Assembly (NCBI GenBank): GCA_963784575.1
Contig: CAWARU010000001.1
Location: 3,348,001-3,412,000 of the forward strand
From: CAWARU01 sp963784575
GTDB taxonomy: Bacteria; Pseudomonadota; Gammaproteobacteria; UBA6186; Azoamicaceae
DNA: 64,000 nucleotides
Reading direction: 5' to 3'
Made by a program: the position numbers and the translations under genes. Shown piece by piece: positions 44,713 to 54,100 of this stretch (positions within the stretch are counted from its first letter, which is position 1; every line of letters starts with the position of its first letter). The notes under the pieces were generated by a model. It made no database searches, was not told the DNA's origin, and worked only from the letters and a program-made list of their open reading frames with translations.

Positions 44713-45735
44713 ATGGAAACAAAATCTGAAATCGAGCAAGCAATTGCCTTATCAGCACGCGATAAAGAAGAGTGTTTGAAGCTTTTCGAAGAACGTCACA
44801 AAAGCTTTAAAGATGATAGAAATTGGAAGCAATATTTGGATTATTTGAATGCACTTCCAAAGCTTCATAAATTATTGCTGAATAGTTCAATTCTAAGAGT
44901 AGATCTGTATCCCACTCCCCAAAATATTATTTGTAGGCTGAAGATTGATTATAGTGATTGCTATAACAAGGATTTTCATTTTTGTTCTGCATCAAAGGAC
45001 ACAGTTAATTTATATAGCTTGAATAATATTTTGATCGAGGAAATATCCAAGGCGGGGTTCTTTAAGACTATATTTTCATTCTTGGAATTGTTGCCAACTT
45101 CTGAAAAAAACGAATCACTAAAAAAACTTTATCAATGGGTTTTCTCTAGTTGCTTCGCACATTGTCATTGGGGATTATTGAACTATTTCAGTCATGAACT
45201 CAGCAATGAACAAATAAGAGACCTTCTGCCGATAAAATTTCAGGCACGTTCCGGTCTTTTGGTTGAAAAAAATCTATTATCACATATAGAATACTATTTG
45301 CCACCCAAATATTCCCCGTCTGATCCAATCTTGTATTCGGCATACAAATCTTTGCTAAAGAGCTTTTTGCATCAATATGTTGATGAATGTATTGAGAAAA
45401 CCTTTCCCGTATTAATGGAAAGCTTGCCGATATTATCTGCTGACATTGTGGGACTCATAACAAGCTACACGGATGATCCTACCCAGGCATATGTCCAAGA
45501 AAAATTGAATATTGAAATAGATCCTCCACTTGCTTGTGAAATAAGGCATGAAGCCTTTCTCCGTTACAAAACAAACCATCAGTTAACGTTTGGTTATGGC
45601 CAGAAACCTCTAGAATCTCTAAAACCAATAGATCCAACAGATCAGCTGAGATCAGGCAAAAAAGAAAAAGAAGGACAGTTGATTGTAATCGCTCAATATC
45701 TTGTTACGGATTACGGATTACGGATTACGGATTAG
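44713..45735 (+). CDS. unrecognised protein, possible effector
   Basis: A 340-residue protein that I do not recognise. It is predicted helical, with a charged N-terminus (SEIEQAIALSARDKEECLKLFEERH), no signal peptide and no membrane helix. Around residue 240, LPILSADIVGLITSY resembles the LPxxxAxxIISYL segment found near the C-termini of the ankyrin proteins at 54402 and 56970. The last residues (TDYGLRITD) are encoded by a 7-base tandem repeat, so the natural C-terminus may be different or variable. Upstream DNA is very AT-rich. It converges with the truncated IcmL-like gene and overlaps it by 11 bases. Confidence 0.65.
   Translation: METKSEIEQAIALSARDKEECLKLFEERHKSFKDDRNWKQYLDYLNALPKLHKLLLNSSILRVDLYPTPQNIICRLKIDYSDCYNKDFHFCSASKDTVNLYSLNNILIEEISKAGFFKTIFSFLELLPTSEKNESLKKLYQWVFSSCFAHCHWGLLNYFSHELSNEQIRDLLPIKFQARSGLLVEKNLLSHIEYYLPPKYSPSDPILYSAYKSLLKSFLHQYVDECIEKTFPVLMESLPILSADIVGLITSYTDDPTQAYVQEKLNIEIDPPLACEIRHEAFLRYKTNHQLTFGYGQKPLESLKPIDPTDQLRSGKKEKEGQLIVIAQYLVTDYGLRITD
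45704..45731. repeat. 7-bp tandem repeat across two convergent stop codons
   Basis: Four perfect copies of TTACGGA. The plus-strand gene terminates just after the array (TAG at 45733), and the minus-strand gene terminates inside it (TAA at 45725-45727). A unit of seven is not a multiple of three, so gain or loss of a copy would shift the frame of the plus-strand tail. Confidence 0.9.
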
Positions 45736-46240
45736 GCGCTATGGGTTGTGTAACAAATGTTGTTGGAGCAACGGGCGCTGTAACCGTCTGTGTGGGAGCA
45801 ATAGGCTGCGTGACCGGCACAGTGGATGGAATTGCTTGGGTAACCGGGGCGCTTGGAGCGACTGGCGCCGTTTCAGGTGTAGTGGGTGGAACCGGCTGTG
45901 AAACTGGCGTAGTGGCTGGTATTGGTTGTGTCACAGAAGTGGTGGGTGCTACCGGTGCTGTCACGGGCGTTGTTGGTGCGACGGGGATTGAGGAAGACGT
46001 TGCTGGCGGTGCTGTGGCTTCCGCTTGGGCGAGATTGATGGAAGATATTTGAATTAAACGACCATCGGTGGTACTCACCAAATATTTGACTTCATCTCGG
46101 GTGAACAATTGGTAAAAAATGACGCCGAGCAGAATAAAATTAACACAAACCAGAAATAGGGTAAATTTGATAAGGCGCCGAAAATTATTACGGTAAAAGA
46201 GGCTTTGTTCTGAAATCATTTCCGCGCGATCGATAGGCAT
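45725..46240 (-). CDS. IcmL/DotI-like N-terminus fused to Pro/Thr/Val repeats
   Basis: A 171-residue protein. Residues 1-65 match the N-terminal part of DotI proteins: EQSLFYRNNFRRLIKFTLFL, a membrane helix (residues 25-46), then VKYLVSTTDGRLIQISSI. The periplasmic NTF2-like domain is absent. It is replaced by about 85 residues of imperfect ten-residue repeats (VTxPVAPTTP, with variants SQPVPP and TQAIPS). GGTGGAG lies upstream of the ATG, and the gene follows icmT by three bases, so it belongs to the dotD-dotC-dotB-icmT operon. It may be a degenerate DotI/DotJ or a specialised inner-membrane anchor with a periplasmic stalk. Confidence 0.75.
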   Translation of the reverse strand: MPIDRAEMISEQSLFYRNNFRRLIKFTLFLVCVNFILLGVIFYQLFTRDEVKYLVSTTDGRLIQISSINLAQAEATAPPATSSSIPVAPTTPVTAPVAPTTSVTQPIPATTPVSQPVPPTTPETAPVAPSAPVTQAIPSTVPVTQPIAPTQTVTAPVAPTTFVTQPIAPNP

Positions 46241-46243
46241 TGC

Positions 46244-46507
46244 TTAAGATCTCCACCAAGGTTTTGTGATGCGAAGTGGTCCTGCAAGTGTTGATCGCAG
46301 CCATCGCATGAATACCGGAATCGTGAATTTAAATCTTTCAAGCACCATGAGAAAAACAATGATCGCAAGTGCTGCAAGAAATGTCCAAAGCCTTATGTGC
46401 AGCAGAAAGAGCAACAGCGGGAAAGCAGCCAAGGAATCCATGAAATAGAACCGTGGTGTTCTCGCTATATCGCGCCAATGCGCACCGCTTTCCATTGGAG
46501 TAGGCAT
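46244..46507 (-). CDS. icmT: IcmT, small inner-membrane Dot/Icm protein
   Basis: About 87 residues from the ATG at 46507, chosen because AGGAG lies 8 bases upstream and because Legionella IcmT is 86 residues; the longer frame from 46591 overlaps the end of dotB. Conserved blocks are HWRDIARTPRFYFMD, FPLLLFLLHIRLWTFL, IPVFMRWLRSTLAGP and a terminal KPWWRS. Two membrane helices are predicted. IcmT is required for Dot/Icm function and for egress in Legionella. In Legionella icmT precedes icmS; here it is grouped with dotB and the icmS gene lies on the other strand. Confidence 0.95.
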   Translation of the reverse strand: MPTPMESGAHWRDIARTPRFYFMDSLAAFPLLLFLLHIRLWTFLAALAIIVFLMVLERFKFTIPVFMRWLRSTLAGPLRITKPWWRS

Positions 46508-46574
46508 GTAAAAACTCCTAAAATAATTTGCCTTGAATATCGGCCAGAATAGTAGAAATGCCCCCGAGGTAAAC

Positions 46575-47714
46575 CTAAACCAACCCGGCATCCTTATCGA
46601 GCATTTTTGAGCGCGCTACAATTATCTGGTATTCCCGCTCTGGCAACTTCCCTTCCTTAAATTTCTTCTCTGCATCTACCACCATCGGCTGACCACGTTC
46701 TTTCAATAGTTTTCGTGTCGCAGCCGCCAATTGATCGACATCAGTACCGACCAAAATATCGCGCACTGCTTCATCAAACACCAAATATTCTCTTAAAGCA
46801 ATTCGCTTGCCATCTGTGCTAGGCGCGAGATATTGCCAAATCACCAATCGCAGAGTTTCCAATATATCTAGCGCTCGGCCATGTCTTTCATCTGCCGGGA
46901 AAGTTGAAATCATACGCCGTACCGCGTCAGCAACACCATTACTGTGCACTGTGGTATAGCAGGGGTGACCTGTCAGGGCAGCATCAATCACAGCTGCAAT
47001 GGTTTCAACGTCACGTGCTTCACCGACCAGAATCAATCTTGGTTTACGACGCAGGGCATTGCGCACTCCTGCCGCAAAACTCGGCAGATGCTGAGGGATT
47101 TCAGTTTGACTTACGATAGTAGTTGGCATAACGACAGCATCGTAGACGAATTCAATGGGAGATTCGTATGTCAATACTTTGCGGTTGCTGTCAGGTTGTT
47201 CTGCCAAATAGCGAATAATCGACGCAAGCAGGGTACTTTTACCGGATCCTGTGGGCCCTGTCACTACCACTGTACCTTGCATGGGAGCCATTGCCTTAAA
47301 TATTTCGGGCTCTAGATTCAAAGTAGATAAATCGGGTGGGGTGGTAGGAATGGTACGCAGGGTTATTTGAATACCATCATGACCTTCTACTTGACAGCCG
47401 GTGCCATTGACGCGAAATCGGAATCGCTCACCGCGCTGAGGGCGAATTTCATAGTGCGTATCCACATCCTTACCGCTGAAAATCTGTGTGGTACCGTTCG
47501 CGCCATAAATGGCGTTTAACATATCACCGACTTCTGAATTGGAGATTTTTCTGGCGGTTATGGGGAAAAGTCTGCCATGGATTTCTGCCATAATGATGGA
47601 ACCGGTTTGGATGGTGATATCAGAGGCATTTAACTTGACACAATGGAGCAGCATTCTGTCCAAAGATTCTGTGGTAAAGCGAATTGGCTCATCAGGCAGC
47701 AAATATTCACTCAT
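46575..47714 (-). CDS. dotB: DotB, VirB11/PilT-like secretion ATPase
   Basis: A 379-residue protein, matching the roughly 377 residues of Legionella DotB. An N-terminal PAS-like domain (RFTTESLDRMLLHCVKLNASDITIQ) precedes a RecA-like core with Walker A VTGPTGSGKSTLL near residues 150-162, an Asp box, Walker B-type RLILVGEARDVETI near residue 230 and the His box GHPCYTTVHSNGV near residue 255. DotB is a hexameric cytoplasmic ATPase that docks on DotO to power secretion. It overlaps the end of dotC by eight bases, indicating coupled translation. Confidence 0.97.
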   Translation of the reverse strand: MSEYLLPDEPIRFTTESLDRMLLHCVKLNASDITIQTGSIIMAEIHGRLFPITARKISNSEVGDMLNAIYGANGTTQIFSGKDVDTHYEIRPQRGERFRFRVNGTGCQVEGHDGIQITLRTIPTTPPDLSTLNLEPEIFKAMAPMQGTVVVTGPTGSGKSTLLASIIRYLAEQPDSNRKVLTYESPIEFVYDAVVMPTTIVSQTEIPQHLPSFAAGVRNALRRKPRLILVGEARDVETIAAVIDAALTGHPCYTTVHSNGVADAVRRMISTFPADERHGRALDILETLRLVIWQYLAPSTDGKRIALREYLVFDEAVRDILVGTDVDQLAAATRKLLKERGQPMVVDAEKKFKEGKLPEREYQIIVARSKMLDKDAGLV

Positions 47715-48525
47715 AAGGCAAGATCTCGGTCTTCCAATTCTTGCTGTCGACCTGCAAGCAAGGCAGTGCGGTGATTCTTAAAACCCGGTCATTGACATTC
47801 ATATCATTACAATTTCCAGTCACCCCTAAGTCTAGTTCAGCTACAAACGGAGGGCTAACCATATTTTGGGCGAGCAGGGTACGATAGCGTATCATGCCTT
47901 CAAAATCACGTTTTAGGCGGCCAATGTTTTCCCTAAAGATGGTGTTGGCTTGATCTATACCGCATTGCCAGCCTTCATCGATGTATTTTTTCCAGATAAT
48001 ACGTTCCGCTGCATTACGAGGCAGCAGTGAGCGATCGGGTTCATCAGGAGGGGGGTAGCTCATCCACAAATATTCTCGCCAAGTGGGAGGCACTGTCACA
48101 AACTTGGCTTGATGCAAAATTTGAAAAGATCTATCAGCGATTCGAATAGCGTCGTTACTGGCCAGATTTAATAATTTACGACCTTCAATCAAGACAGGCG
48201 GTAACACGCTTTTATCGAGCATCAGCTGATTAAAATTATACACGCGATAGAGCAGTTTTTCCTGTGCCAGTAAAATGCAATTGATTTGATAGGCACGGTA
48301 GGCGAGGCCGCCGCGTGCCCCGACGCTGAGTGCAGTCTCGCGCAATGCCTGGCCGCGCAATGCTGAGATGGCTGCTCGATTCGTTTTCATGCTTAATTGT
48401 TGTAAATCTGCGAGAGGTCTCGCCTTGCCTTCACAATCTTCTGGAGGACAAGCGGGTTTGCATGCAAGCAGCAAGAGACAGGAGATGAGAGATAAGAAAC
48501 AGAAACACAGTTTTATTAATTTCAT
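47707..48525 (-). CDS. dotC: DotC, outer-membrane lipoprotein
   Basis: A 272-residue protein with a lipoprotein signal peptide ending in LLLLACKP (lipidated Cys22). The mature part contains RGGLAYRAYQINCILLAQEKLLYRVYNFNQLM, then VLPPVLIEGRKLLNLA, TWREYLWMSYP and DEGWQCGIDQANTIFRENIGRLKRDFEGMIRYRTLLAQNMVSPPFVA (named here by its blocks), the signature of DotC. Together with DotD it brings DotH to the outer membrane and forms the core ring. It is slightly shorter than the roughly 300-residue Legionella protein. It sits 22 bases after dotD and overlaps dotB. Confidence 0.96.
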   Translation of the reverse strand: MKLIKLCFCFLSLISCLLLLACKPACPPEDCEGKARPLADLQQLSMKTNRAAISALRGQALRETALSVGARGGLAYRAYQINCILLAQEKLLYRVYNFNQLMLDKSVLPPVLIEGRKLLNLASNDAIRIADRSFQILHQAKFVTVPPTWREYLWMSYPPPDEPDRSLLPRNAAERIIWKKYIDEGWQCGIDQANTIFRENIGRLKRDFEGMIRYRTLLAQNMVSPPFVAELDLGVTGNCNDMNVNDRVLRITALPCLQVDSKNWKTEILPYE

Positions 48526-48547
48526 TTGTCCCCATCGTATCTAATAT

Positions 48548-49153
48548 TTAAGAAAGATACCGTAATTCAATCACATGGGTGTTTGGATACACGAGAACTT
48601 GAGCACGTTTAGCTGCTTGGAAACTGGCATTTTGCAATACTTCTGCCAAAACAGCACGTTTGGCAGTAATCGTTACCACAATGGGTATGGCAGGTTCATT
48701 GCCCAGAATTTTGAGACGATAATCTGACATTTTTGCAATTCGGTCCAATAAAGGTTCGATGGGCCCAGTCCAATCAATATTGACATAACCAGCCATACCT
48801 CCTTCTGGAGTCATGAGAGGGCCGGTATTAATGATCGGCGGATGTTCTGATTCCTGGGTAGCAGCCAAAATCAATAAAGATTTTTCAATGGATTTGGCAC
48901 TGGCTATTAATTGGCCTTCAACGGAGCCCTGAGCGGAAGGATCAACCGCCAAATCATCTTCACATCGAAGTAGGGGGGGCGGCGGATTTTTAAGGGCGGT
49001 GCAGCCTGAAAGGGAGGCAAGTGATAAACAGCCAAATGATAGGCAGGCAAGTGATACAAGTGATAAAAGACTCGCAGTCGTTGTCATGGTAATGCGGTAT
49101 AAACTAAATAAACTAATTGAAAACGATGTTAGTTGTCGTATTAATTGGCGCAT
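48548..49153 (-). CDS. dotD: DotD, outer-membrane lipoprotein
   Basis: A 201-residue frame. The ATG at 49153 has AGGA six bases upstream; a second ATG at 49087 would give a more usual signal length but lacks a ribosome site. The lipobox is SLSGC with the lipidated Cys at residue 51 of the long form. The mature protein ends in a secretin-N-like fold (GYVNIDWTGPIEPLLDRIAKMSDYRL, given by blocks) as known for DotD. It supports DotC and DotH localisation. It is the first gene of the operon dotD-dotC-dotB-icmT. Its upstream region faces icmS and contains a long palindrome. Confidence 0.94.
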   Translation of the reverse strand: MRQLIRQLTSFSISLFSLYRITMTTTASLLSLVSLACLSFGCLSLASLSGCTALKNPPPPLLRCEDDLAVDPSAQGSVEGQLIASAKSIEKSLLILAATQESEHPPIINTGPLMTPEGGMAGYVNIDWTGPIEPLLDRIAKMSDYRLKILGNEPAIPIVVTITAKRAVLAEVLQNASFQAAKRAQVLVYPNTHVIELRYLS

Positions 49154-49276
49154 GAAAATCCTAAAAAATCAAGGTTAATCTTTATCATTCAAGCAACTAG
49201 AATCAAGTACTGTCAACTTAGATACAGTAAATGCTACGTTAGGGACGCATCTGTTCTAAAATGATATCATAAGGAG

Positions 49277-49371
49277 GGTGCCAGGTCTCTGCAATACGCA
49301 ATAAAATGTTCAAACCACATCAAAGCAATAAGTTTCTGATAATTTATTGCGTATTGCAGAGACCTGGCACC
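49277..49371. repeat. 29-bp perfect inverted repeat, GGTGYCARGTCTCT family
   Basis: Arms 49277-49305 and 49343-49371 are perfectly complementary over 29 bases, with a 37-base loop. The arms start GGTGCCAGGTCTCTGCAAT, and a partial direct repeat of the end (GGCACCAACAC) follows. A second element at 60100-60200 begins with the related GGTGTCAAGTCTCTACAT. It is probably a mobile palindromic element (MITE or REP type) sitting between divergent dotD and icmS. Confidence 0.9.
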
Positions 49372-49405
49372 AACACCAGGCACCAACACGCAGGGAGATT
49401 GATAG

Positions 49406-49744
49406 TTGAATTTCTCAGATCAATTAATAGCCATCGCAAAATCGATGGGTTGCCGCTATATAGTAAAAGGTGCTCCTGTTCCGTATGAACAGGTCTTTTC
49501 ACCAACAGGTTTATTACCGGCAATCATGCGTCGCGCTGACCAACTATGTTCTTTCTGTTTGGGGTATGGACTAGGTTTAACCTTTGAACGATCGGATGGG
49601 GCCACTTTGGGCGTAGTGGTAGTGATGGATACTGTGGTTCCGAATGCATTAAGACTTTTGTGCGTCACCGACGTTTTGCATGAATTTATGCAACAAGCAC
49701 CGTCGCCCGATGCGATTACATTAGATGACTTAATGCTTGATTAA
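49406..49744 (+). CDS. icmS: IcmS, Dot/Icm adaptor chaperone
   Basis: A 112-residue acidic protein, matching the 114 residues of Legionella IcmS. Signature blocks are EQVFSPTGLLPAIMRRADQLCS, FCLGYGLGLTFE, PNALRLLCVTDVLHEF and a closing LDDLMLD. Start is a TTG with GGGAG about 10 bases upstream. IcmS pairs with IcmW and binds the DotL C-terminus and effectors. No icmW or icmR/icmQ is present in the window. It is followed 97 bases later by icmP, with a promoter-like region between. Confidence 0.96.
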   Translation: MNFSDQLIAIAKSMGCRYIVKGAPVPYEQVFSPTGLLPAIMRRADQLCSFCLGYGLGLTFERSDGATLGVVVVMDTVVPNALRLLCVTDVLHEFMQQAPSPDAITLDDLMLD

Positions 49745-49760
49745 AATAGACTCATGAAAA

Positions 49761-49811
49761 CTTAATTTGTACTTAACATGTGACTTAACAAGTGTACATA
49801 ACTTGTATACT
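49761..49811 (+). promoter_or_regulatory. PmrA-box-like promoter of icmP-icmO
   Basis: CTTAATTTGTACTTAAC at 49761-49777 contains two CTTAA half-sites with an 11-base repeat distance, as in the PmrA box described for Legionella and Coxiella (cTTAATatT-N2-cTTAAt). A TATACT -10-like hexamer lies at 49806-49811, 28 bases after the box, a plausible distance for an activator overlapping the -35. A third CTTAAC follows at 12 bases. PmrA control is inference. Confidence 0.5.
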
Positions 49812-49841
49812 TAATCTTTAAAGGGAAAGGATAGGGCAAGA

Positions 49842-51149
49842 ATGGCAGGTGGAGGCGGTGGCGGAGGCGGCGGAGGCGCTGATCAAGGCGGGAATGCCTA
49901 TTACATTCTCTGGATGCTTGGTCTCGTCATTTTTGTCGGCGTCGCCATTTGGTATTTTTTTGCAGATCAATTAAAAATGGCATTCCTTGCAATTCGGCAA
50001 GCAGAACTCTTCCTCGTTGCTTTATTTGTAGATTATATCCCCGTGCAATACATTCCTGGCCTAGAAGATTTGCCAGCTCGGGTGGACAACGATTTGGATT
50101 TGGCGAGGCAAATCACCCCCGAAACTTTGACTTTGGATATTGCAGACGCTCTGAGCACTGAAGTGGGTATATTTCTTAGGATCCCTCTTGGCATTCTCAT
50201 GGCCTTTCTGGCAGTTATGGTATACAAATCAAATATTTTGATGCGTTTCACCAAAACCTACAATATGAGAAGCTTGATGGATCAAGAACAAGTGAATTGG
50301 CCCCAGATAAGCGTTGTAAACAAGATCAATCTCATAGAACTCGATTTGGACAGCGGTCCTTGGGCCATGGCAATGACGCCGCTGCAATTTGCAAAAAAAT
50401 ACAAACTGATCACAGTTGAGCTTGCGCCAATGGTGGGGTCTGGTTTTTCAAAAACCGTAGCCCCCGAGTTTAAAATGATATTGGACAAGACGCGCGCTGA
50501 ACGCGCCTTTATGGCGCAGCTTGGCCGCCCTTTTCAGGGTCTTGGAGCCATGGCGCCGCATCGCCGTGCCATCGCTGCAATCCTCATCGGCCGCGGCTGC
50601 AGGGATAAAGAGCTGGCTCAAAAACTGGTTTATCAACTGGCAAGATCTGCAGGTCAGGGCAAATTAAATTTAGAAGGCGCTGATGAAATGTGGAAAAAGC
50701 ATGAAAAAAAAGATTTGGTGCAAAAGATTTTACAGAAACATGCCTATGAATTAACTATTTTTGCTTCTTTATTGATGTTTGCCAGAGAAGACGGTGTGGT
50801 TGCCTCTGCAGATTTTCTCTGGGTAAAACCACTGGATCGCAGACTCTGGTATGTTCTGAATAATGTAGGACGGCAAACGCCTGCTTCGGAAGTGGGCGGC
50901 ATATTCAGTCATTGGTATTATGAATGTGCCTTGAAGCGTCCCCTGAGTTCCCCTGTTGTTGGCCTTGCAGTAAATGCACTCGAAGTTGCTTTAGAGAGTA
51001 TTCTCTATGTGCCGGATGATAAAGAAAGAGAGGAAATCATCAAGCGCCATAATGAGGCGCAGGCAAAACCGAGGGAAGAGGGTGATGAGGCGGAGCATCC
51101 GACGGCTACCACGCCGCCACCCAATGCAGAACCAAAGGCAGGGCAGTAA
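49842..51149 (+). CDS. icmP: IcmP/DotM, coupling-complex inner-membrane protein
   Basis: A 435-residue protein; Legionella DotM is about 376. It starts with a poly-Gly stretch, followed by a membrane helix (YYILWMLGLVIFVGVAIWYFF, here residues 20-40) and another near residues 112-128. The cytoplasmic domain contains KTRAERAFMAQLGRPF, HRRAIAAILIGRGCRDKE, LTIFASLLMFAREDGVV, SADFLWVKPLDRRLWYVLNNVGR and AEVGG-type blocks diagnostic of DotM. In Legionella, DotM recognises Glu-rich C-terminal signals on effectors. The C-terminal extension is acidic and Pro-rich. Three bases separate it from icmO. Confidence 0.96.
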   Translation: MAGGGGGGGGGGADQGGNAYYILWMLGLVIFVGVAIWYFFADQLKMAFLAIRQAELFLVALFVDYIPVQYIPGLEDLPARVDNDLDLARQITPETLTLDIADALSTEVGIFLRIPLGILMAFLAVMVYKSNILMRFTKTYNMRSLMDQEQVNWPQISVVNKINLIELDLDSGPWAMAMTPLQFAKKYKLITVELAPMVGSGFSKTVAPEFKMILDKTRAERAFMAQLGRPFQGLGAMAPHRRAIAAILIGRGCRDKELAQKLVYQLARSAGQGKLNLEGADEMWKKHEKKDLVQKILQKHAYELTIFASLLMFAREDGVVASADFLWVKPLDRRLWYVLNNVGRQTPASEVGGIFSHWYYECALKRPLSSPVVGLAVNALEVALESILYVPDDKEREEIIKRHNEAQAKPREEGDEAEHPTATTPPPNAEPKAGQ

Positions 51150-51152
51150 TAA

Positions 51153-54100
51153 ATGGCCATACGGGGCATAGATAGTAAACAGGAACTATCCGCAAGACAA
51201 CTTGCGAGAGACACGCGTCCGCTTGGCACCCGCATTGCGGAATGGATCTCAAATCCCTTAGTGGTGGCAATGACTTGCGTCAGTTCTATCGTTTTCTCCA
51301 TTGTCTACCCTATCGCCACCGATATCCTCGCTTTGGTGTGTTTACTGCTTTACTTCTTTGCTGCGACCCGAAGAACCACATTACCATTCCGCGTGCCTGT
51401 CACAGCACAAGCGCCAGATTACAATGATCCCAAACCAGGTTCCAACGATCCAAAAATTGGCGAAGGCATTTCCTTTTTTGGCAATGATCGCATTACTGGC
51501 CAGGAATTATGGTTTTCAAATGACGATCTCAGAACCCATGTATTGATATTCGGTTCCACTGGAAGCGGAAAAACGGAGGCCTTGGTTTCAATCGCCTACA
51601 ATTCATTGGTGCAATCAAGTGGTTTCATCTACATCGATGGTAAAGGCGATAACAGCTTATTTGCAAAAATTTTCTCCATGACACGCATGATGGGCCGAGA
51701 CGATGACATGCTGCTCATCAACTTCATGACCGGTGCACGCGATGTTATCGGTCCCCAAAAAACCAGACTCTCCAATACCATGAATCCTTTTTCCAGAGGT
51801 TCCTCCAGCATGTTGGCGCAGCTCGTCACGAGCATCATGTCAAGCGGTAAAGGCGGCGGCGATGATATGTGGACTGGACGAGCCATCAACTTCGTAGAAT
51901 CACTCATGAAGATTTTGACGGTGATGCGCGATGCAGGCCATATCTTGCTGGATGCAAATTCGATTCGTGATTTCTTCATTTTAGAAAAACTTGAAACAAT
52001 CGTTGTCGACAAACGCTTTCCGATTGATGACACTACTTCCGTGCCTCTTGATTCTTACCCGAAACAAATTTTGGAACCCCTCACTGCCTATGTGAAAAAC
52101 TTGCCAGGTTATAACCCTCAAAAGAAAGGCAACCAAGCATCTGAAGTGCGTGAGCAACATGGATTTATCACCATGCAATTGACCCGTGCCATGGGTTCAT
52201 TAGCAGACACCTACGGACACATCATTCGAACCAATTTGGCTGAGGTAGATTTAAAAGACGTGGTTTTGAACCGCCGTATCATGGTGGTATTGTTGCCAGC
52301 ACTCGAGAAATCCCCTGCGGAATTGTCAAACTTAGGCAAAATCATCATTGCCTCGCTCAAAGCCATGATGGCTGCGGGCTTAGGAGACGAAGTGGAAGGT
52401 GATTATCGCGATGTGGTACTGCGAAAACCTACCAATTCACCTTCACCCTTTGTTTGCATCATGGACGAGTATGGCTACTACGCAGTAGAAGGATTTGCAG
52501 TGGTCCCGGCACAGGCACGATCGCTTGGATTTTCAGCAATTTTTGCGGGACAAGATATGCCTGCTTTCCAAAAGGCTTCTAAAGAAGAAGCTGCTTCCAT
52601 CGGTGCAAACTGCAACATCAAAATTTGCATGAAATTAGAAGATCCTCAGGAAACTTTTGAATTCTTCAATAAAGTAGCCGGTGAATCCTACGCCACCAAT
52701 GTCAGTGGTTTCCAAATGGACAGCGGTAGTTTGACGATGAATTATCTTGACACACGAAGTGCGTCTGTCGACAAACGCCAGCGAATCGATCTCCTAGATC
52801 TCAAAGATCAGCGCCCTGGTGAATACCATATTTTCTTTAAGTCTAAGATCGTGCGGGGAAGATCTTTCTTCGCCTCGCCAAAGCCCGTGAAAAAGATGCG
52901 CCTGAACCAGTTCTTGAAGATTGAACCGCCAACTGAGCAAAAACTGGTTGAGATGGACAAACGGATGCGGCGTTTCCAAGAAGTCTTTACCATGCCGACT
53001 TATCAGATGCCTGTACCGTTTGAAAGTGAAGATATTAAGATTTTAACGCAAACTCTGCAAGGATCCATCAATCTCAAACCCTTTGAACGCGGCATCGCAG
53101 CATTGATCACGATCTTAGAGCGAGAAGTTCAGAAGCAAAAAGATCTGAGCGTGCCCTATGAAGCACCCGGTGTTGAGCATGAAATGTCAGCTTTCACCAA
53201 GATCTTCATGACGCCTCTCGTGCTTCGCATGATTGGTGAGGAAAACCAAGATCTGTTTGCGCTGCCTCTGATCCGCCGCGGCAGCACCATGGAAGAAATG
53301 AAGCACATCGAAAGACTTTCTGGCAAATCAGAGCAAGAAGCTTTGAAGATTGCCGGCAGCACCATCACTGATATCGAAAATGCCACGCGATTCCCGCCGG
53401 AAATTCAATTTGAATATAATCGCGATGAAATGCTGAACGACATTAATGACATCATTAAACTCTTTGGCGGTGCGCCACTCGATATTGAAGCCTTGAAAGC
53501 AGGGGCCGTTGCACCGAGCGAGGGCTCTGAACTTGGCGGATATGATTTCGGCGGCATGGCAGAATTGCCGGAATTCCCTGAACTCCCTGAGCTTACCGAT
53601 ATAGAAGATTATGAACAAGAAGAAGACGCCTATGAACTCCCTGACAGCTTATTTGAATTTCCGCCTGAGGAGGACGAAGGCGGCGAGAGTGGCGGTGGTG
53701 CTGGTGGAACTTCTGGCGGCATCGGAGGTGCTGGTGGTCTTAGCGGTTCCGGTCTTGACGACAGCTGGTTGTTTGGCACTGAGGAAGAAGGTGAGCATCA
53801 TGGCGAAGCGCAGGTCGAAGAACATGAAGTGGTGCACGAAGAAGAACTTGAGGAAGAGCACGAAGAAGAGGATGAAGACGATCATGATGAAGCTCACGAA
53901 GAATCACATGACGCAGAACATGCAGAACATGTAGAGGAGCATAAAGAGGAACTGAGTGAAGGCGGCGCGGGAAGCGATAGCGACAGTGAAGGCACTCACG
54001 GCGGCATAGGCGGCGAATATGATATCCTTAAAGAACATGAAGATCTGCATGCACAATTGATGAAGGAACTTGGTTTGCACGAAGAGCCTGGGGAACATGA

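Noticed and set aside
45741..46052. A 103-codon plus-strand Gly/Val/Thr-rich frame
   Set aside because: Antisense of the PVT repeats of the IcmL-like gene.
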